This document shows, one piece after another, positions 36,801-44,287 of a DNA stretch of 64,000 nt. The position numbers and the translations under genes were made by a program. Position 1 is the first letter of the stretch. Every line of letters begins with the position of its first letter. A model generated the notes under the pieces. It was given only the letters and a program-made list of their open reading frames with translations. It did not search any database and was not told the DNA's origin. This DNA is from Cryobacterium arcticum (GTDB lineage: Bacteria; Actinomycetota; Actinomycetes; Actinomycetales; Microbacteriaceae): assembly GCF_003185895.1 (NCBI RefSeq), contig NZ_QHLY01000004.1, positions 1-64,000 of the forward strand, in the 5' to 3' direction.

Positions 36801-37650
36801 CGCGGCCGACGAGGTCCTCGTAGGAGGTGAGGTATTCGCCGAAGGTCATGGTGTCGGCGCGCTTGATGGCCGGCACCATCAGCGAGCGGGTGCCGTCGGG
36901 CTTGGGCAGGTCGATGGCGATGCCGAGGCCGACGTGCGCGGGCGCGATCACTGAGGGCTTGCCCTCGAGCTCGTCGTAGTAGACGTTCTGGCTGGGGAAC
37001 ATCTTGAGCGCGCGGATCAGCGCCCAGCCGATGAGATGGGTGAACGAGACCTTGCCGCCGCGGGCCCGCTTCATGTGGTTGTTGATCACGATGCGGTTGT
37101 CGATCAAGAGTTTGGCGGGGATGGTGCGCACGCTCGTGGCGGTGGGCACGGTGAGGCTGGTGGCCATGTTGGCCGCGAGGCTCTTCGCCATGCCGCGCAG
37201 CGGCGTCACGACATCCTGCGGGGCGGCGGGGGCGACGGTGCCGACGACGGGCTGCGGGCTCGTGATCGGGGCGTCAGCGGGAACCGGCTCGGGCTTGGGG
37301 GCGATCGAGGTGGTGCGGGCGGTTCGCGGACCACCGAGAACCGGGATCGGGGCGGTGATCGGATGCGCCTCGGCGGTCGGCGTTGCCGGTTCCTCCGTCA
37401 ACGGTGGCACCTCAGCGGCGGCCGGGGCCGCGGGGGCGGCCGCACCCTCGGCAGCCGGCGCGGCAGCCTCGGACCGCGACTCTGCCGTCGCGGTCTGGTG
37501 GTAGCTGTCCAGGATCGGCCACCAGGACCGATCCACCGAGTTCTTGTCGATGAGATAACGCTCGTAGAACTCGTCCACGAGCCATTCGTTTGCTCCGAAT
37601 TCAGCAGAGGCCATGTCTTCGGACCCACCGCCGGTCAACTGGTTCGACAC
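33838..37650 (-). CDS. kgd: multifunctional 2-oxoglutarate dehydrogenase E1/E2 (2-oxoglutarate decarboxylase)
   Basis: 1270 residues, the size of the actinobacterial Kgd/OdhA fusion. The N-terminal E1 peptide reads FGANEWLVDEFYERYL. A Pro/Ala-rich linker (about 50-120) precedes an E2-type acyltransferase core (about 130-345: GATVSLTNPGGIGTVHSVPR, then STYDHRVIQGAGSGEFLKIV). The thiamine-diphosphate E1 part follows (about 360-1270: IGMAHRGRLNVLTNIAGKTY, HVNGDDPEAVVRVAELAFAY, RRRGHNEGDDPSMTQPLMYN). It oxidises 2-oxoglutarate in the TCA cycle together with a lipoyl-bearing E2. The GTG at 37650 matches related N-termini (MSNQLTGG); ATG 37614 is an alternative. Confidence 0.97.
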   Translation of the reverse strand: MSNQLTGGGSEDMASAEFGANEWLVDEFYERYLIDKNSVDRSWWPILDSYHQTATAESRSEAAAPAAEGAAAPAAPAAAEVPPLTEEPATPTAEAHPITAPIPVLGGPRTARTTSIAPKPEPVPADAPITSPQPVVGTVAPAAPQDVVTPLRGMAKSLAANMATSLTVPTATSVRTIPAKLLIDNRIVINNHMKRARGGKVSFTHLIGWALIRALKMFPSQNVYYDELEGKPSVIAPAHVGLGIAIDLPKPDGTRSLMVPAIKRADTMTFGEYLTSYEDLVGRARKGKLTADDFSGATVSLTNPGGIGTVHSVPRLMKGQGCIIGAGALDYPAEFMGASVKTLTGLAISKTITLTSTYDHRVIQGAGSGEFLKIVHELLIGQHNFYEDIFAAMRIPYDPIHWAPDISVDLASAVDKTARVQELINAYRVRGHLMADIDPLEYQQRTHPDLDIASHGLTFWDLDREFITGGFGTARTMLLRDILGVLRDSYCRTTGIEYMHIQDPAQRKWVQEKMEKTYVKPTHDEQMRILGKLNEAEAFETFLQTKYVGQKRFSLEGGESTIALLDAILQGSADAGLDEVCIGMAHRGRLNVLTNIAGKTYGQIFREFEGTQDPRSVQGSGDVKYHLGTEGTFRGTNGEEVAVYLAANPSHLEAVDGVLEGIVRAKQDRKPIGTFSTLPVLVHGDAAMAGQGVVLETLQMSQLRGYRTGGTIHLVVNNQVGFTTPPGEGRTSVYSTDVAKTIQAPIFHVNGDDPEAVVRVAELAFAYRQEFKRDVVIDLVCYRRRGHNEGDDPSMTQPLMYNLIEAKRSVRKLYTEALVGRGDITQAEFEAAHADFQDRLERAFLETHAAQTASIPIITDEVAAAHRGLAGNGVPDDAAGEPETTGVPESVVHLIGDTFNNKPAGFTVHNKLQQLLQKRLDMSRNGNIDWSFGELLALGSVLLEGTPVRFAGQDARRGTFVQRHAVLHDRVNGQEWLPLANLSENQARFWIYDTLLSEYAAMGFEYGYSVERADALVLWEAQFGDFANGAQTIIDEFISSAEQKWGQRSSVVLLLPHGYEGQGPDHSSARIERYLQMCAENNMTVARPSTPASYFHLLRRQAYMRPRRPLIVFTPKSMLRLRGATSPVADFTSGKFEPVLDDARIQDKAAVKRVLFMAGKLYYDLLADLEKNPNPEIALVRLEQFYPLPGAELKQVADQYPNAELAWVQDEPENQGAWPFFYLQTNNLGKDKLGRQVKLFSRAASASPAAGSAKRHAAEQAELIKNALTL

Positions 37651-37717
37651 AGCTGATCGCCCACTCTCTTCGTTGATTCTGATTATCCTTGGCGATCACA
37701 ACCGCCGGGTCAGTGTG

Positions 37718-37727
37718 TTGATATCAA
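37718..37727. promoter_or_regulatory. perfect 10-bp palindrome in the kgd-guaB1 divergent region
   Basis: TTGATATCAA lies at 37718-37727, midway in the 133-bp gap between the divergent kgd and guaB1 starts. It could be an operator, but no regulator is known. Confidence 0.3.
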
Positions 37728-37770
37728 GACTAATCCCATCCGCGTGCTGCACCGGCACGGTCCCGGGCAC

Positions 37771-37776
37771 TAGCGT
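37771..37776 (+). promoter_or_regulatory. -10 element of a leaderless guaB1 transcript
   Basis: TAGCGT ends 7 bp before the ATG at 37784, so transcription should start at or next to the start codon. Confidence 0.5.
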
Positions 37777-37783
37777 TAAAAAC

Positions 37784-39223
37784 ATGCAGTTCTATGGAGC
37801 AGTTCCTCGCCACGATTTGACCTATTCCGACGTCTTCCTGGTGCCCAGCCAATCGGCCATCAGCAGTCGCCTCGACGTGTCCCTCGCCCCCGGCGACGGA
37901 ACCGCAGCCACGATCCCGATCGTCTCCGCCAACATGAACTCGGTGACCGGTCCGCGTCTCGCGGCCTCCCTCGCCCGGCGCGGCGGCCTCGGCGTGTTGC
38001 CGCAGGACATGCACCTGCAGGACCTCGACACCGCCATCCGCTGGGTCAAGGCCCAGCCGGTGCAGTACGACACCCCGTTCGTGTTCGGCCCCGACGCCAC
38101 GGTCGCCGAGGCGCTCCGCCAGGTGCCGCCGGTCGAGGGTCAGGGCCTGGTCATCCACGATGGCGATGACACCTACTTGGGCTGCATCGACGCCGCCCGA
38201 CTCGCCACCGCCCTGCCGGATGCCCGCCTCGGCGACCTGCTGCACGGCCCGCTCGCCTCGCTCGACGCCGAAGACATCGACAGTGCCCGCGGCGCTTTCG
38301 ATGTGATGACCGCCGCCGAGCTCGACTTCGCGCCGGTGCTGCTGCGCGGCAAGCTGATCGGCACGCTCAGCCGTAAGAGCGCCTTGCGCTCCACGCTCTA
38401 CCAGCCGGCCGTGGATGCGTCCGGTCGGCTGTTGGTCGCCGCCGCGGTGGGAATCAACGGCGATGTCGCCGCCAAGGCCCGCGCCCTGGCCGCCGCCGGC
38501 GTCGATGTGCTTGTGCTCGACACCGCGCACGGCCACCAGGACGGCATGATCCGGGCGCTGAAGACCGTCTCCGGCCTCGGCCTCGGCATTCCCATCGTGG
38601 CCGGCAACGTGGTCACCGCCGACGCGGTGGAACACCTCGTCGGTGCGGGCGCCAACATCATCAAGGTGGGCGTCGGTCCCGGCGCGATGTGCACCACCCG
38701 CATGATGACCGCCGTCGGCCGCCCGCAGTTCTCGGCGGTGCTCGAAACCGCCGAGGCCGCCGGCAAGCTCGGTGCTCACGTCTGGGCAGATGGCGGGGTG
38801 CGCTACCCGCGCGACGTGGCCCTCGCGCTCGCCGCCGGCGCCGCCTCCGTGATGATCGGCTCCTGGTTCGCCGGCACCATCGAGGCTCCCGGCACGCTGG
38901 ACACCGATGCCTCTGGTGCGCTCTACAAGGAGAGCTGGGGGATGGCCTCGACCAAGGCCGTTCGCGAGCGGTTCGACCGGCTCGACCCGTACGAGCTGGC
39001 ACGCAAGACGCTGTTCGCCGAGGGCATCTCATCGTCGAAGATCTACCTCGACCCGCTGCGGCCGTCGCTGGAAGACCTGCTCGACATGATCACCTCAGGG
39101 GTGCGCAGCTCCTTCACCTATGCGGGCGCGGCCACCGTGGCCGAATTCCACGACCGGGCGAAGGTCGGCATCCAGTCGGCGGCAGGGTATGAAGAGGGCA
39201 AGGCGCTGGTGGTTTCCTGGTAG
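37784..39223 (+). CDS. guaB1: GuaB1 family IMP dehydrogenase-related protein (probable GMP reductase)
   Basis: 479 residues. The TIM barrel is interrupted by two CBS domains (about 95-205: FGPDATVAEALRQVPPVEGQ, then DFAPVLLRGKLIGTLSRKSA). The catalytic C303 lies in VGPGAMCTTRMM, and the phosphate-binding WADGGVRYPRDVALALAAGA follows. GuaB1 proteins of Actinobacteria were long annotated as IMP dehydrogenase; the mycobacterial member has been shown to act as a GMP reductase, converting GMP to IMP for purine salvage. True IMP dehydrogenase (GuaB2) would be elsewhere. A TAGCGT element 7 bp before the ATG fits leaderless transcription. Confidence 0.92.
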   Translation: MQFYGAVPRHDLTYSDVFLVPSQSAISSRLDVSLAPGDGTAATIPIVSANMNSVTGPRLAASLARRGGLGVLPQDMHLQDLDTAIRWVKAQPVQYDTPFVFGPDATVAEALRQVPPVEGQGLVIHDGDDTYLGCIDAARLATALPDARLGDLLHGPLASLDAEDIDSARGAFDVMTAAELDFAPVLLRGKLIGTLSRKSALRSTLYQPAVDASGRLLVAAAVGINGDVAAKARALAAAGVDVLVLDTAHGHQDGMIRALKTVSGLGLGIPIVAGNVVTADAVEHLVGAGANIIKVGVGPGAMCTTRMMTAVGRPQFSAVLETAEAAGKLGAHVWADGGVRYPRDVALALAAGAASVMIGSWFAGTIEAPGTLDTDASGALYKESWGMASTKAVRERFDRLDPYELARKTLFAEGISSSKIYLDPLRPSLEDLLDMITSGVRSSFTYAGAATVAEFHDRAKVGIQSAAGYEEGKALVVSW

Positions 39224-39253
39224 CGAAGGGGCCAACAGCCCAGTCGCTGCCGG

Positions 39254-39259
39254 TATAGT
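39254..39259 (+). promoter_or_regulatory. -10 element before the CNNM-type gene pair
   Basis: TATAGT lies 10 bp before an ATG at 39270 that opens a 25-codon frame. It probably drives the two downstream transporter genes. Confidence 0.5.
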
Positions 39260-39269
39260 TGACCCCCTA

Positions 39270-39347
39270 ATGGACGACCCCCCTTCTGCGAATTCGACCG
39301 ACCATAAACCCTCGCCCGTGACTTGCGGCGGTGCTGCCCGTGTATGA
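39270..39347 (+). CDS. possible 25-residue leader peptide
   Basis: ATG 39270 to TGA 39345-39347 encodes MDDPPSANSTDHKPSPVTCG plus five more residues (GAARV). It begins at the expected transcription start of the TATAGT promoter and its stop overlaps the GTG at 39340 of the next gene, which suggests translational coupling. Whether it is translated is unknown; homologues would need checking. Confidence 0.35.
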   Translation: MDDPPSANSTDHKPSPVTCGGAARV

Positions 39348-40725
39348 ATGGATCATGCTCGGGATCGGCCTGATCCTGACGCTCGGCACGGGCTTGTTCG
39401 TGGCCAGCGAGTTCGCGCTGGTCAACCTCGACCGCTCCGACCTCGAGGCGCGTCAGGGCCGCGGTGAGACTCGCCTGGCGATGACCATCGCCGCGCTGAA
39501 GATCACCTCGACGCATCTCTCCAGCGCGCAGCTCGGCATCACCCTGACCACCCTGCTCACCGGGTACGCGCTCGAACCGGCGATCAGCACTCTGCTGGCC
39601 GGGCCGCTCGGCCTGGTCGGCATCCCCGCCGTCGTCGTGCCCGTCGTCGGGTCCGCCGTCGCGATCGTGATCGCCACCCTGATCTCGATGATCATCGGCG
39701 AGCTGGTGCCGAAGAACTTCGCCCTCGCCCTGCCGATCCAGACCGCCAAGTTCGTGATCCCGTTCCAGACCGTGTTCACCACGGTGTTCAAACCGGCCGT
39801 GACCGTACTCAACGGCAGCGCCAACGGGCTGCTGCGCATGGTCGGCATCGAGCCCAAGGAAGAGATATCCGGCGCCCGCACCGCCGAGGAGCTCTCGTCG
39901 CTCGTACGCCGCTCGGCCAGTGCCGGGCTGCTCGAGGAAGACACGGCGACCCTGCTCAACCGCACCCTGCTGTTCTCCCGGCACACCGCCTCCGACGTGA
40001 TGACCCCCCGGCCCCGTCTCGCCAGCATCCAGCGCACCGCCAGCGCCCAGGCCGTGATCGACCTCACCCGGCAGACCGGCTACTCCCGCTTCCCGGTGAT
40101 CGACGAGAGCGCCGACGACGTCGTCGGCATCGTGCACGTCAAACAGGCCGTCGCCGTGCCGCGCACACGCCGGTCGGATGTTCCGGTGTCAGCCCTGCAG
40201 TCCGAGGCGTTGCGAGTTCCCGAGACCATGAAACTCGACGGCCTGCTCGCGGAACTGCGCGGCCGCGGGTTCCAGATGGCCGTGGTCGTCGACGAATACG
40301 GCGGTACGGCCGGGGTAGTCACCCTCGAGGACCTGGTCGAGGAACTCGTCGGCGAGGTTGCCGACGAACACGACCGCACCCGGGCCGGCATCGTGCGCTC
40401 ACCCGGCTCGCTCACCTTCCCCGGCATGCTCCGCCCGGACGAACTCTCCGAACGTGCCGGGCTCAGCGTGCCCGACGACGGCCCATACGAAACCGTCGCC
40501 GGTTACGTGATGAGTGAGCTCGGCCGCCTGCCCGTCGTGGGCGACATCGTGCGCATCCCCACCGGAGAACTCCGGGTGGAACGGCTCGACGGCCGGCGCA
40601 TCGACCGGCTGCGTTACACCCCTGACCCGCTCCCGCCCGAGCCGCCGGGCACGGGCGCCATTCGAACCATCCAGAAGGCAGCAGTGACCACCTCAGCTCC
40701 GCGCGAACGGGAGAACCGCCGATGA
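39340..40725 (+). CDS. CNNM/CorC-type transporter (hemolysin family), long form
   Basis: 461 residues from GTG 39340 (alternative GTG 39331). The DUF21/CNNM membrane domain (about 1-190) has four segments and the family pattern SSAQLGITLTTLLTGYALEP and IIGELVPKNFALALPIQTAK. Two CBS domains (about 210-335: VMTPRPRLASIQRTASAQAV, RFPVIDESADDVVGIVHVKQ) and a CorC_HlyC domain (about 355-440) follow. CNNM-type proteins transport Mg2+ or other divalent cations. It overlaps the second paralogue by 4 bp, so the two probably form a heteromer. Confidence 0.93.
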   Translation: MYEWIMLGIGLILTLGTGLFVASEFALVNLDRSDLEARQGRGETRLAMTIAALKITSTHLSSAQLGITLTTLLTGYALEPAISTLLAGPLGLVGIPAVVVPVVGSAVAIVIATLISMIIGELVPKNFALALPIQTAKFVIPFQTVFTTVFKPAVTVLNGSANGLLRMVGIEPKEEISGARTAEELSSLVRRSASAGLLEEDTATLLNRTLLFSRHTASDVMTPRPRLASIQRTASAQAVIDLTRQTGYSRFPVIDESADDVVGIVHVKQAVAVPRTRRSDVPVSALQSEALRVPETMKLDGLLAELRGRGFQMAVVVDEYGGTAGVVTLEDLVEELVGEVADEHDRTRAGIVRSPGSLTFPGMLRPDELSERAGLSVPDDGPYETVAGYVMSELGRLPVVGDIVRIPTGELRVERLDGRRIDRLRYTPDPLPPEPPGTGAIRTIQKAAVTTSAPRERENRR

Positions 40726-41780
40726 ACGACTGGGCCGGAATCGGCTGGCTGTTCGTGCTGCTGTTGGGCAACGCGTTCTTCGTCGGCGCTGAATTCGCTG
40801 TGATCTCGGCACGCCGCTCGCAGATCGAACCTCTCGCCGAGGCGGGCAAACGCAGCGCCAAGACCGCGTTGTGGGCGATGGAACACGCCACCCTGATGCT
40901 GGCGACCTCCCAGCTGGGCATCACCGTCTGTTCGCTGCTGATCCTGAACGTGTCGGAGCCGGCGATCCACCATCTGCTGGAGATTCCGCTGGCGGTGACC
41001 GGCCTGCCGGAGGAAGCGATCGGCACGATCGCGTTCGTGATCACCCTGTTCATCGTGTCGTACCTGCACGTGGTCTTCGGCGAGATGGTGCCCAAGAACC
41101 TGTCCTTCTCCATTCCGGACCAGGCCGTGCTGATTCTCGCGCCGCCACTGGTGTTCTTCGGCCGCCTGGTGAAGCCGGTGATCGTGGCGCTGAACGCCAC
41201 CGCCAACGGGGTGATCCGGCTCTTCGGCGTTCAGCCCAAGAACGAGGCCACCAGCACGTACACGCTCGACGAAGTGGCGACCATCGTCAGCCAGTCCACC
41301 AAGGAGGGCGTGCTCAGCGACGACTCCGGCGCCCTGAGCGCGGCGTTCGAGTTCACCACCCGCAAGGCCAAGGACATCGCCGTTCCGCTCGACCAGCTGG
41401 TCAGCCTGCCGGAAGGGGCGACGCCCGCCGACGTGGAGAAGGCTGTCACCCGGCACGGCTTCTCCCGGTACGTGCTCGACAGCGACAGCGGTGAGCCGGC
41501 CGGCTACATCCACCTCAAGGACGTGCTCGGTCTCAACGTCGACCCCGTCGGGGTCGGCCGGAACGGCTACACCGACCCCATCCCGGCCAAGCTGATCCGC
41601 CAGCTGGTGTCGATCTTCGAGGACACCGACCTCGAAGACGCCCTGGCCACCATGCGCCGCTCCGGTGCGCACCTGGCGCGCACGTTCACCGCGACGGGTG
41701 ACGCCACCGGTGTGCTCTTCCTCGAGGACATCATCGAGGAACTCGTCGGCGAAGTGCAGGACGCCACCCGCCGCCTCTAG
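40722..41780 (+). CDS. CNNM/CorC-type transporter, short form without CorC domain
   Basis: 352 residues. A DUF21 membrane domain (1-190: LGNAFFVGAEFAVISARRSQ, TSQLGITVCSLLILNVSEPA, VVFGEMVPKNLSFSIPDQAV) and a CBS pair (about 210-345) are present, but the C-terminal CorC_HlyC domain of its neighbour is absent. Paired long and short genes are a common arrangement in Actinobacteria, consistent with a heterodimeric divalent cation transporter. It starts within the last 4 bp of the upstream gene. Its TAG stop shares the CTAG palindrome (41777-41780) with the stop of the convergent HAD gene. Confidence 0.92.
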   Translation: MNDWAGIGWLFVLLLGNAFFVGAEFAVISARRSQIEPLAEAGKRSAKTALWAMEHATLMLATSQLGITVCSLLILNVSEPAIHHLLEIPLAVTGLPEEAIGTIAFVITLFIVSYLHVVFGEMVPKNLSFSIPDQAVLILAPPLVFFGRLVKPVIVALNATANGVIRLFGVQPKNEATSTYTLDEVATIVSQSTKEGVLSDDSGALSAAFEFTTRKAKDIAVPLDQLVSLPEGATPADVEKAVTRHGFSRYVLDSDSGEPAGYIHLKDVLGLNVDPVGVGRNGYTDPIPAKLIRQLVSIFEDTDLEDALATMRRSGAHLARTFTATGDATGVLFLEDIIEELVGEVQDATRRL

Positions 41781-42619
41781 GCCAGGGCGGGCGCCAGCGC
41801 CGGAAGGGCGTCGATGATGCTGGTGATCACACCCTCGTCGAGGTTGGACGGGGCGATGTGCCTGGCGCGCTCCCGGATGCTCGGGTGCGCGTTGGCGACG
41901 GCGTAGGAGTGCAGGGCGGCGTCGAGCATCTCGGCGTCGTTGAGGAAATCGCCGAAGGCCATGGTCTGGTCCCGGCTGATGCCGAGGTGCTCCTGCAGTC
42001 GCTGCAGTGCCTTGCCCTTGTTCACCCCGGGGCGCATGATGTCGACCCAGCTGTCGCCGGAGATGACGACGTCGGCGGGGAGGCCGAGCGCCGTGACGGC
42101 CGGCCCGGTGCGGGTCTCCGCCCGGTGCCGATCGAAGACGGCCAGCTTGAGCACGTCGTCAGCCGCGCCGGCCACGGTGACGTCATCGACGATCTCGAGA
42201 GCTGCGTAGTACGGGCGCACGCTCGCGACGAACGCCTCGTCGGACCGCTCGATGTAGGCGGAGCGGGCCCCGCAGACGACGATGCCGAGATCGGCTCCGG
42301 CGGCGGCCGTCGCCCGCACCCAGTCCACAATGGGCGGAATGATCGCCTGGTCGACCGGTTCCAGCGCGATAGTGACGCCGGCCCGCACAATGTTGGTGCC
42401 GTTCTCGGCGATGTAGACCAGGCCGTCCCGGTCGCCGAAGATGGCGCGCAGGGTCTGGTACTGCCGGCCGCTGGCCGGGGAGAACAGGATCCCGGCCGCG
42501 AGGATGCGCTCGAGCAGCGGCCAGAACCGTACCGGAACCTGCCCGTCGGCGTCGAGCAACGTGCCGTCCATGTCTGACGCGATCAGGCGGATGTCGGCGG
42601 GTTGGATCGGGAACGTCAT
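41777..42619 (-). CDS. Cof-type HAD-IIB family phosphatase
   Basis: 280 residues. Motif I is ASDMDGTLLD (about 14-23), motif II is LFSPASGRQY, and motif IV is MAFGDFLNDAEMLDAALHSY, with the Cof-type cap in between (LVYIAENGTNIVRAG). These enzymes dephosphorylate sugar phosphates or flavin nucleotides; the substrate cannot be read from sequence. The ATG 42619 is separated by 98 bp from the VOC gene. Confidence 0.93.
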   Translation of the reverse strand: MTFPIQPADIRLIASDMDGTLLDADGQVPVRFWPLLERILAAGILFSPASGRQYQTLRAIFGDRDGLVYIAENGTNIVRAGVTIALEPVDQAIIPPIVDWVRATAAAGADLGIVVCGARSAYIERSDEAFVASVRPYYAALEIVDDVTVAGAADDVLKLAVFDRHRAETRTGPAVTALGLPADVVISGDSWVDIMRPGVNKGKALQRLQEHLGISRDQTMAFGDFLNDAEMLDAALHSYAVANAHPSIRERARHIAPSNLDEGVITSIIDALPALAPALA

Positions 42620-42717
42620 CCGTCCAGCCTAGTTGGGGTGATCTCTGGCTCCCCGACCTCGCCGTCGGCCCTGGCCGGGCGTACCGTGATCGGCGAAGCA
42701 GGAAGTGAGGGCAGATC

Positions 42718-43095
42718 ATGTTGAGTGAATTGGAAGCGGCCGCCGTGCTGCCGGCCAGGGACCTCGGCCGGGCGAAGAAGTTCTACCGGGAGAAGCTGGG
42801 CCTGACGCCGACGGAGGAACGGGACGGCGAGTTGCGCTTTCGCGGCCCGGGCGGCAGCGCCGTCTTGATCTATGAAACCGAGAACGCGGGTACGGCCAAG
42901 AACACCGCACTGCTCTGGGTGACCGACGACGTCGTCGCCGAGGTTGCCAAGCTGCGCGAGGCCGGGGTGGTGTTCGAGGAGTACGACCTCCCCGGCTTGA
43001 AGACCGAGAACGGGATCGCCACGACGGGCCAGGAACGCGCGGCGTGGTTCAAGGACTCAGAGGGCAATATCCTCTGCGTCGCGCAGGACGCCTGA
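42718..43095 (+). CDS. VOC family protein (glyoxalase/bleomycin resistance type)
   Basis: 125 residues. A single VOC domain with the beta-alpha-beta-beta-beta repeat: VLPARDLGRAKKFYREKLGL, the paired strand region LRFRGPGGSAVLIYETENAG, and a C-terminal RAAWFKDSEGNILCVAQ. The terminal PEGN/DSEGN motif is the usual metal-site strand. The substrate is unknown. The ATG 42718 is preceded by a purine-rich GGAAGTGAGGG stretch. Confidence 0.9.
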   Translation: MLSELEAAAVLPARDLGRAKKFYREKLGLTPTEERDGELRFRGPGGSAVLIYETENAGTAKNTALLWVTDDVVAEVAKLREAGVVFEEYDLPGLKTENGIATTGQERAAWFKDSEGNILCVAQDA

Positions 43096-43116
43096 TCCAC
43101 GGTGTGGAACTGCCGG

Positions 43117-44265
43117 CTACGCCTCCGGCCAGCCCGCTCGCAGGTACTGGCCGGGCCAGTAGTCCAGGTGCACGCCGAGTTCGTGCGCGGCCCGGAGGGC
43201 GAAGTGCGGGTCGCGCAGGAACTCCCGGCCGAGCATGACCGCGTCCGCGGCGCCGGACGCGACGATGTCGTTGGCCTGCTGTGCCGTCACGATCAGTCCG
43301 ACGGCGTTCACGGGAACCGCGGCGTGCTCCTTGACGTACTGCGCCAACGGCACCTGGTAGCCCGGCCCGAGGGGAATCTGTACCCCGGTGACGTTGCCGC
43401 CGGAGGAGACGTCGAAGAAGTCGGCTCCGGCCGCCGCGGCCCAGCCGGCGACGATCGCGGTCTCCTCTACCGTCCAACCATCGGGGGCGTAATCGGTGCC
43501 GGAGAAACGCACCAGCAGCGGCACGGCCTCGCCCACTTCGGCGCGCACTGCTGCCACGACGCGCAACAGCAGCCGGGCCCGGTTGGGCAGCGACCCGCCG
43601 AACTCGTCGGTGCGTTGGTTGCTCAGCGGGGAGAGGAACTGGTGCAGCAGGTAGCCGTGCGCGGCGTGCAGTTCGAGCACATCGAAGCCGGCGGTCACGG
43701 CCCGGCGGGCGGCCGCGGCGAAGTCGGCGACGACGCCGTCGATGCCGGCGGGGTCCAGGGCGACGGGGTCGGCGTAGCCGGGGAACGGCACCTCCGACGG
43801 CGCCAGGGCGGGCCAGCCGCCTTGCGCGGCGGGGACGGTGCCGCGCGCTGGGGTGCCCCAGGCCGGCCAGGTGGAGGCCTTGCGACCGGCATGGGCGAGC
43901 TGGATGCCCGCGGTGGCGCCGTGCCCGTGCAGATAATCGACAATGCGGGTCCAGGCGGTGGCCTGGGCGTCGTTCCAGATTCCGGTGTCCCGGTCGGTGA
44001 TCCGGCCCTCCGGGCTGACCGCCGTGGCCTCGACGACGATCAGGCCGGCGCCGCCGGCGGCCATCGAACCGAGGTGCACGAGGTGCCAATCGGTGGGAAC
44101 GCCGTCGCGGGCGACCACGGAGTACTGGCACATCGGCGCCACCCAGAGCCGGTTGCGGATGCCGACTCCGCGCAGGCTGATCGGGTCGAACAACGAGACC
44201 GGGTCTGCCGGTGTTTCGGTCGGATCGGACGGGGCGGAAACGGTGGCAGCGCTGATATCGGACAC
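43117..44265 (-). CDS. NADH:flavin oxidoreductase, old yellow enzyme family (YqjM type)
   Basis: 382 residues. An FMN-binding TIM barrel with YqjM-type features: the flavin-modulating Cys in APMCQYS (about 45), the substrate-binding His pair in ELHAAHGYLLHQFLSPLSNQ, FSGTDYAPDGW, and GREFLRDPHFALRAA for phosphate binding. These enzymes reduce activated C=C bonds of enones with NAD(P)H. The GTG start at 44265 is 22 bp from the divergent nnrD start, so both transcripts are probably nearly leaderless. The natural substrate is unknown. Confidence 0.95.
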   Translation of the reverse strand: MSDISAATVSAPSDPTETPADPVSLFDPISLRGVGIRNRLWVAPMCQYSVVARDGVPTDWHLVHLGSMAAGGAGLIVVEATAVSPEGRITDRDTGIWNDAQATAWTRIVDYLHGHGATAGIQLAHAGRKASTWPAWGTPARGTVPAAQGGWPALAPSEVPFPGYADPVALDPAGIDGVVADFAAAARRAVTAGFDVLELHAAHGYLLHQFLSPLSNQRTDEFGGSLPNRARLLLRVVAAVRAEVGEAVPLLVRFSGTDYAPDGWTVEETAIVAGWAAAAGADFFDVSSGGNVTGVQIPLGPGYQVPLAQYVKEHAAVPVNAVGLIVTAQQANDIVASGAADAVMLGREFLRDPHFALRAAHELGVHLDYWPGQYLRAGWPEA

Positions 44266-44287
44266 CGAAACAACCTATCGTGATCAG

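Noticed and set aside
33760..36954. Open reading frame of 1064 codons on the plus strand
   Set aside because: It lies antisense to kgd, whose protein is unmistakable, and reads as Gly/Val/Leu/His-rich shadow sequence without any domain. High GC leaves such frames open by chance.
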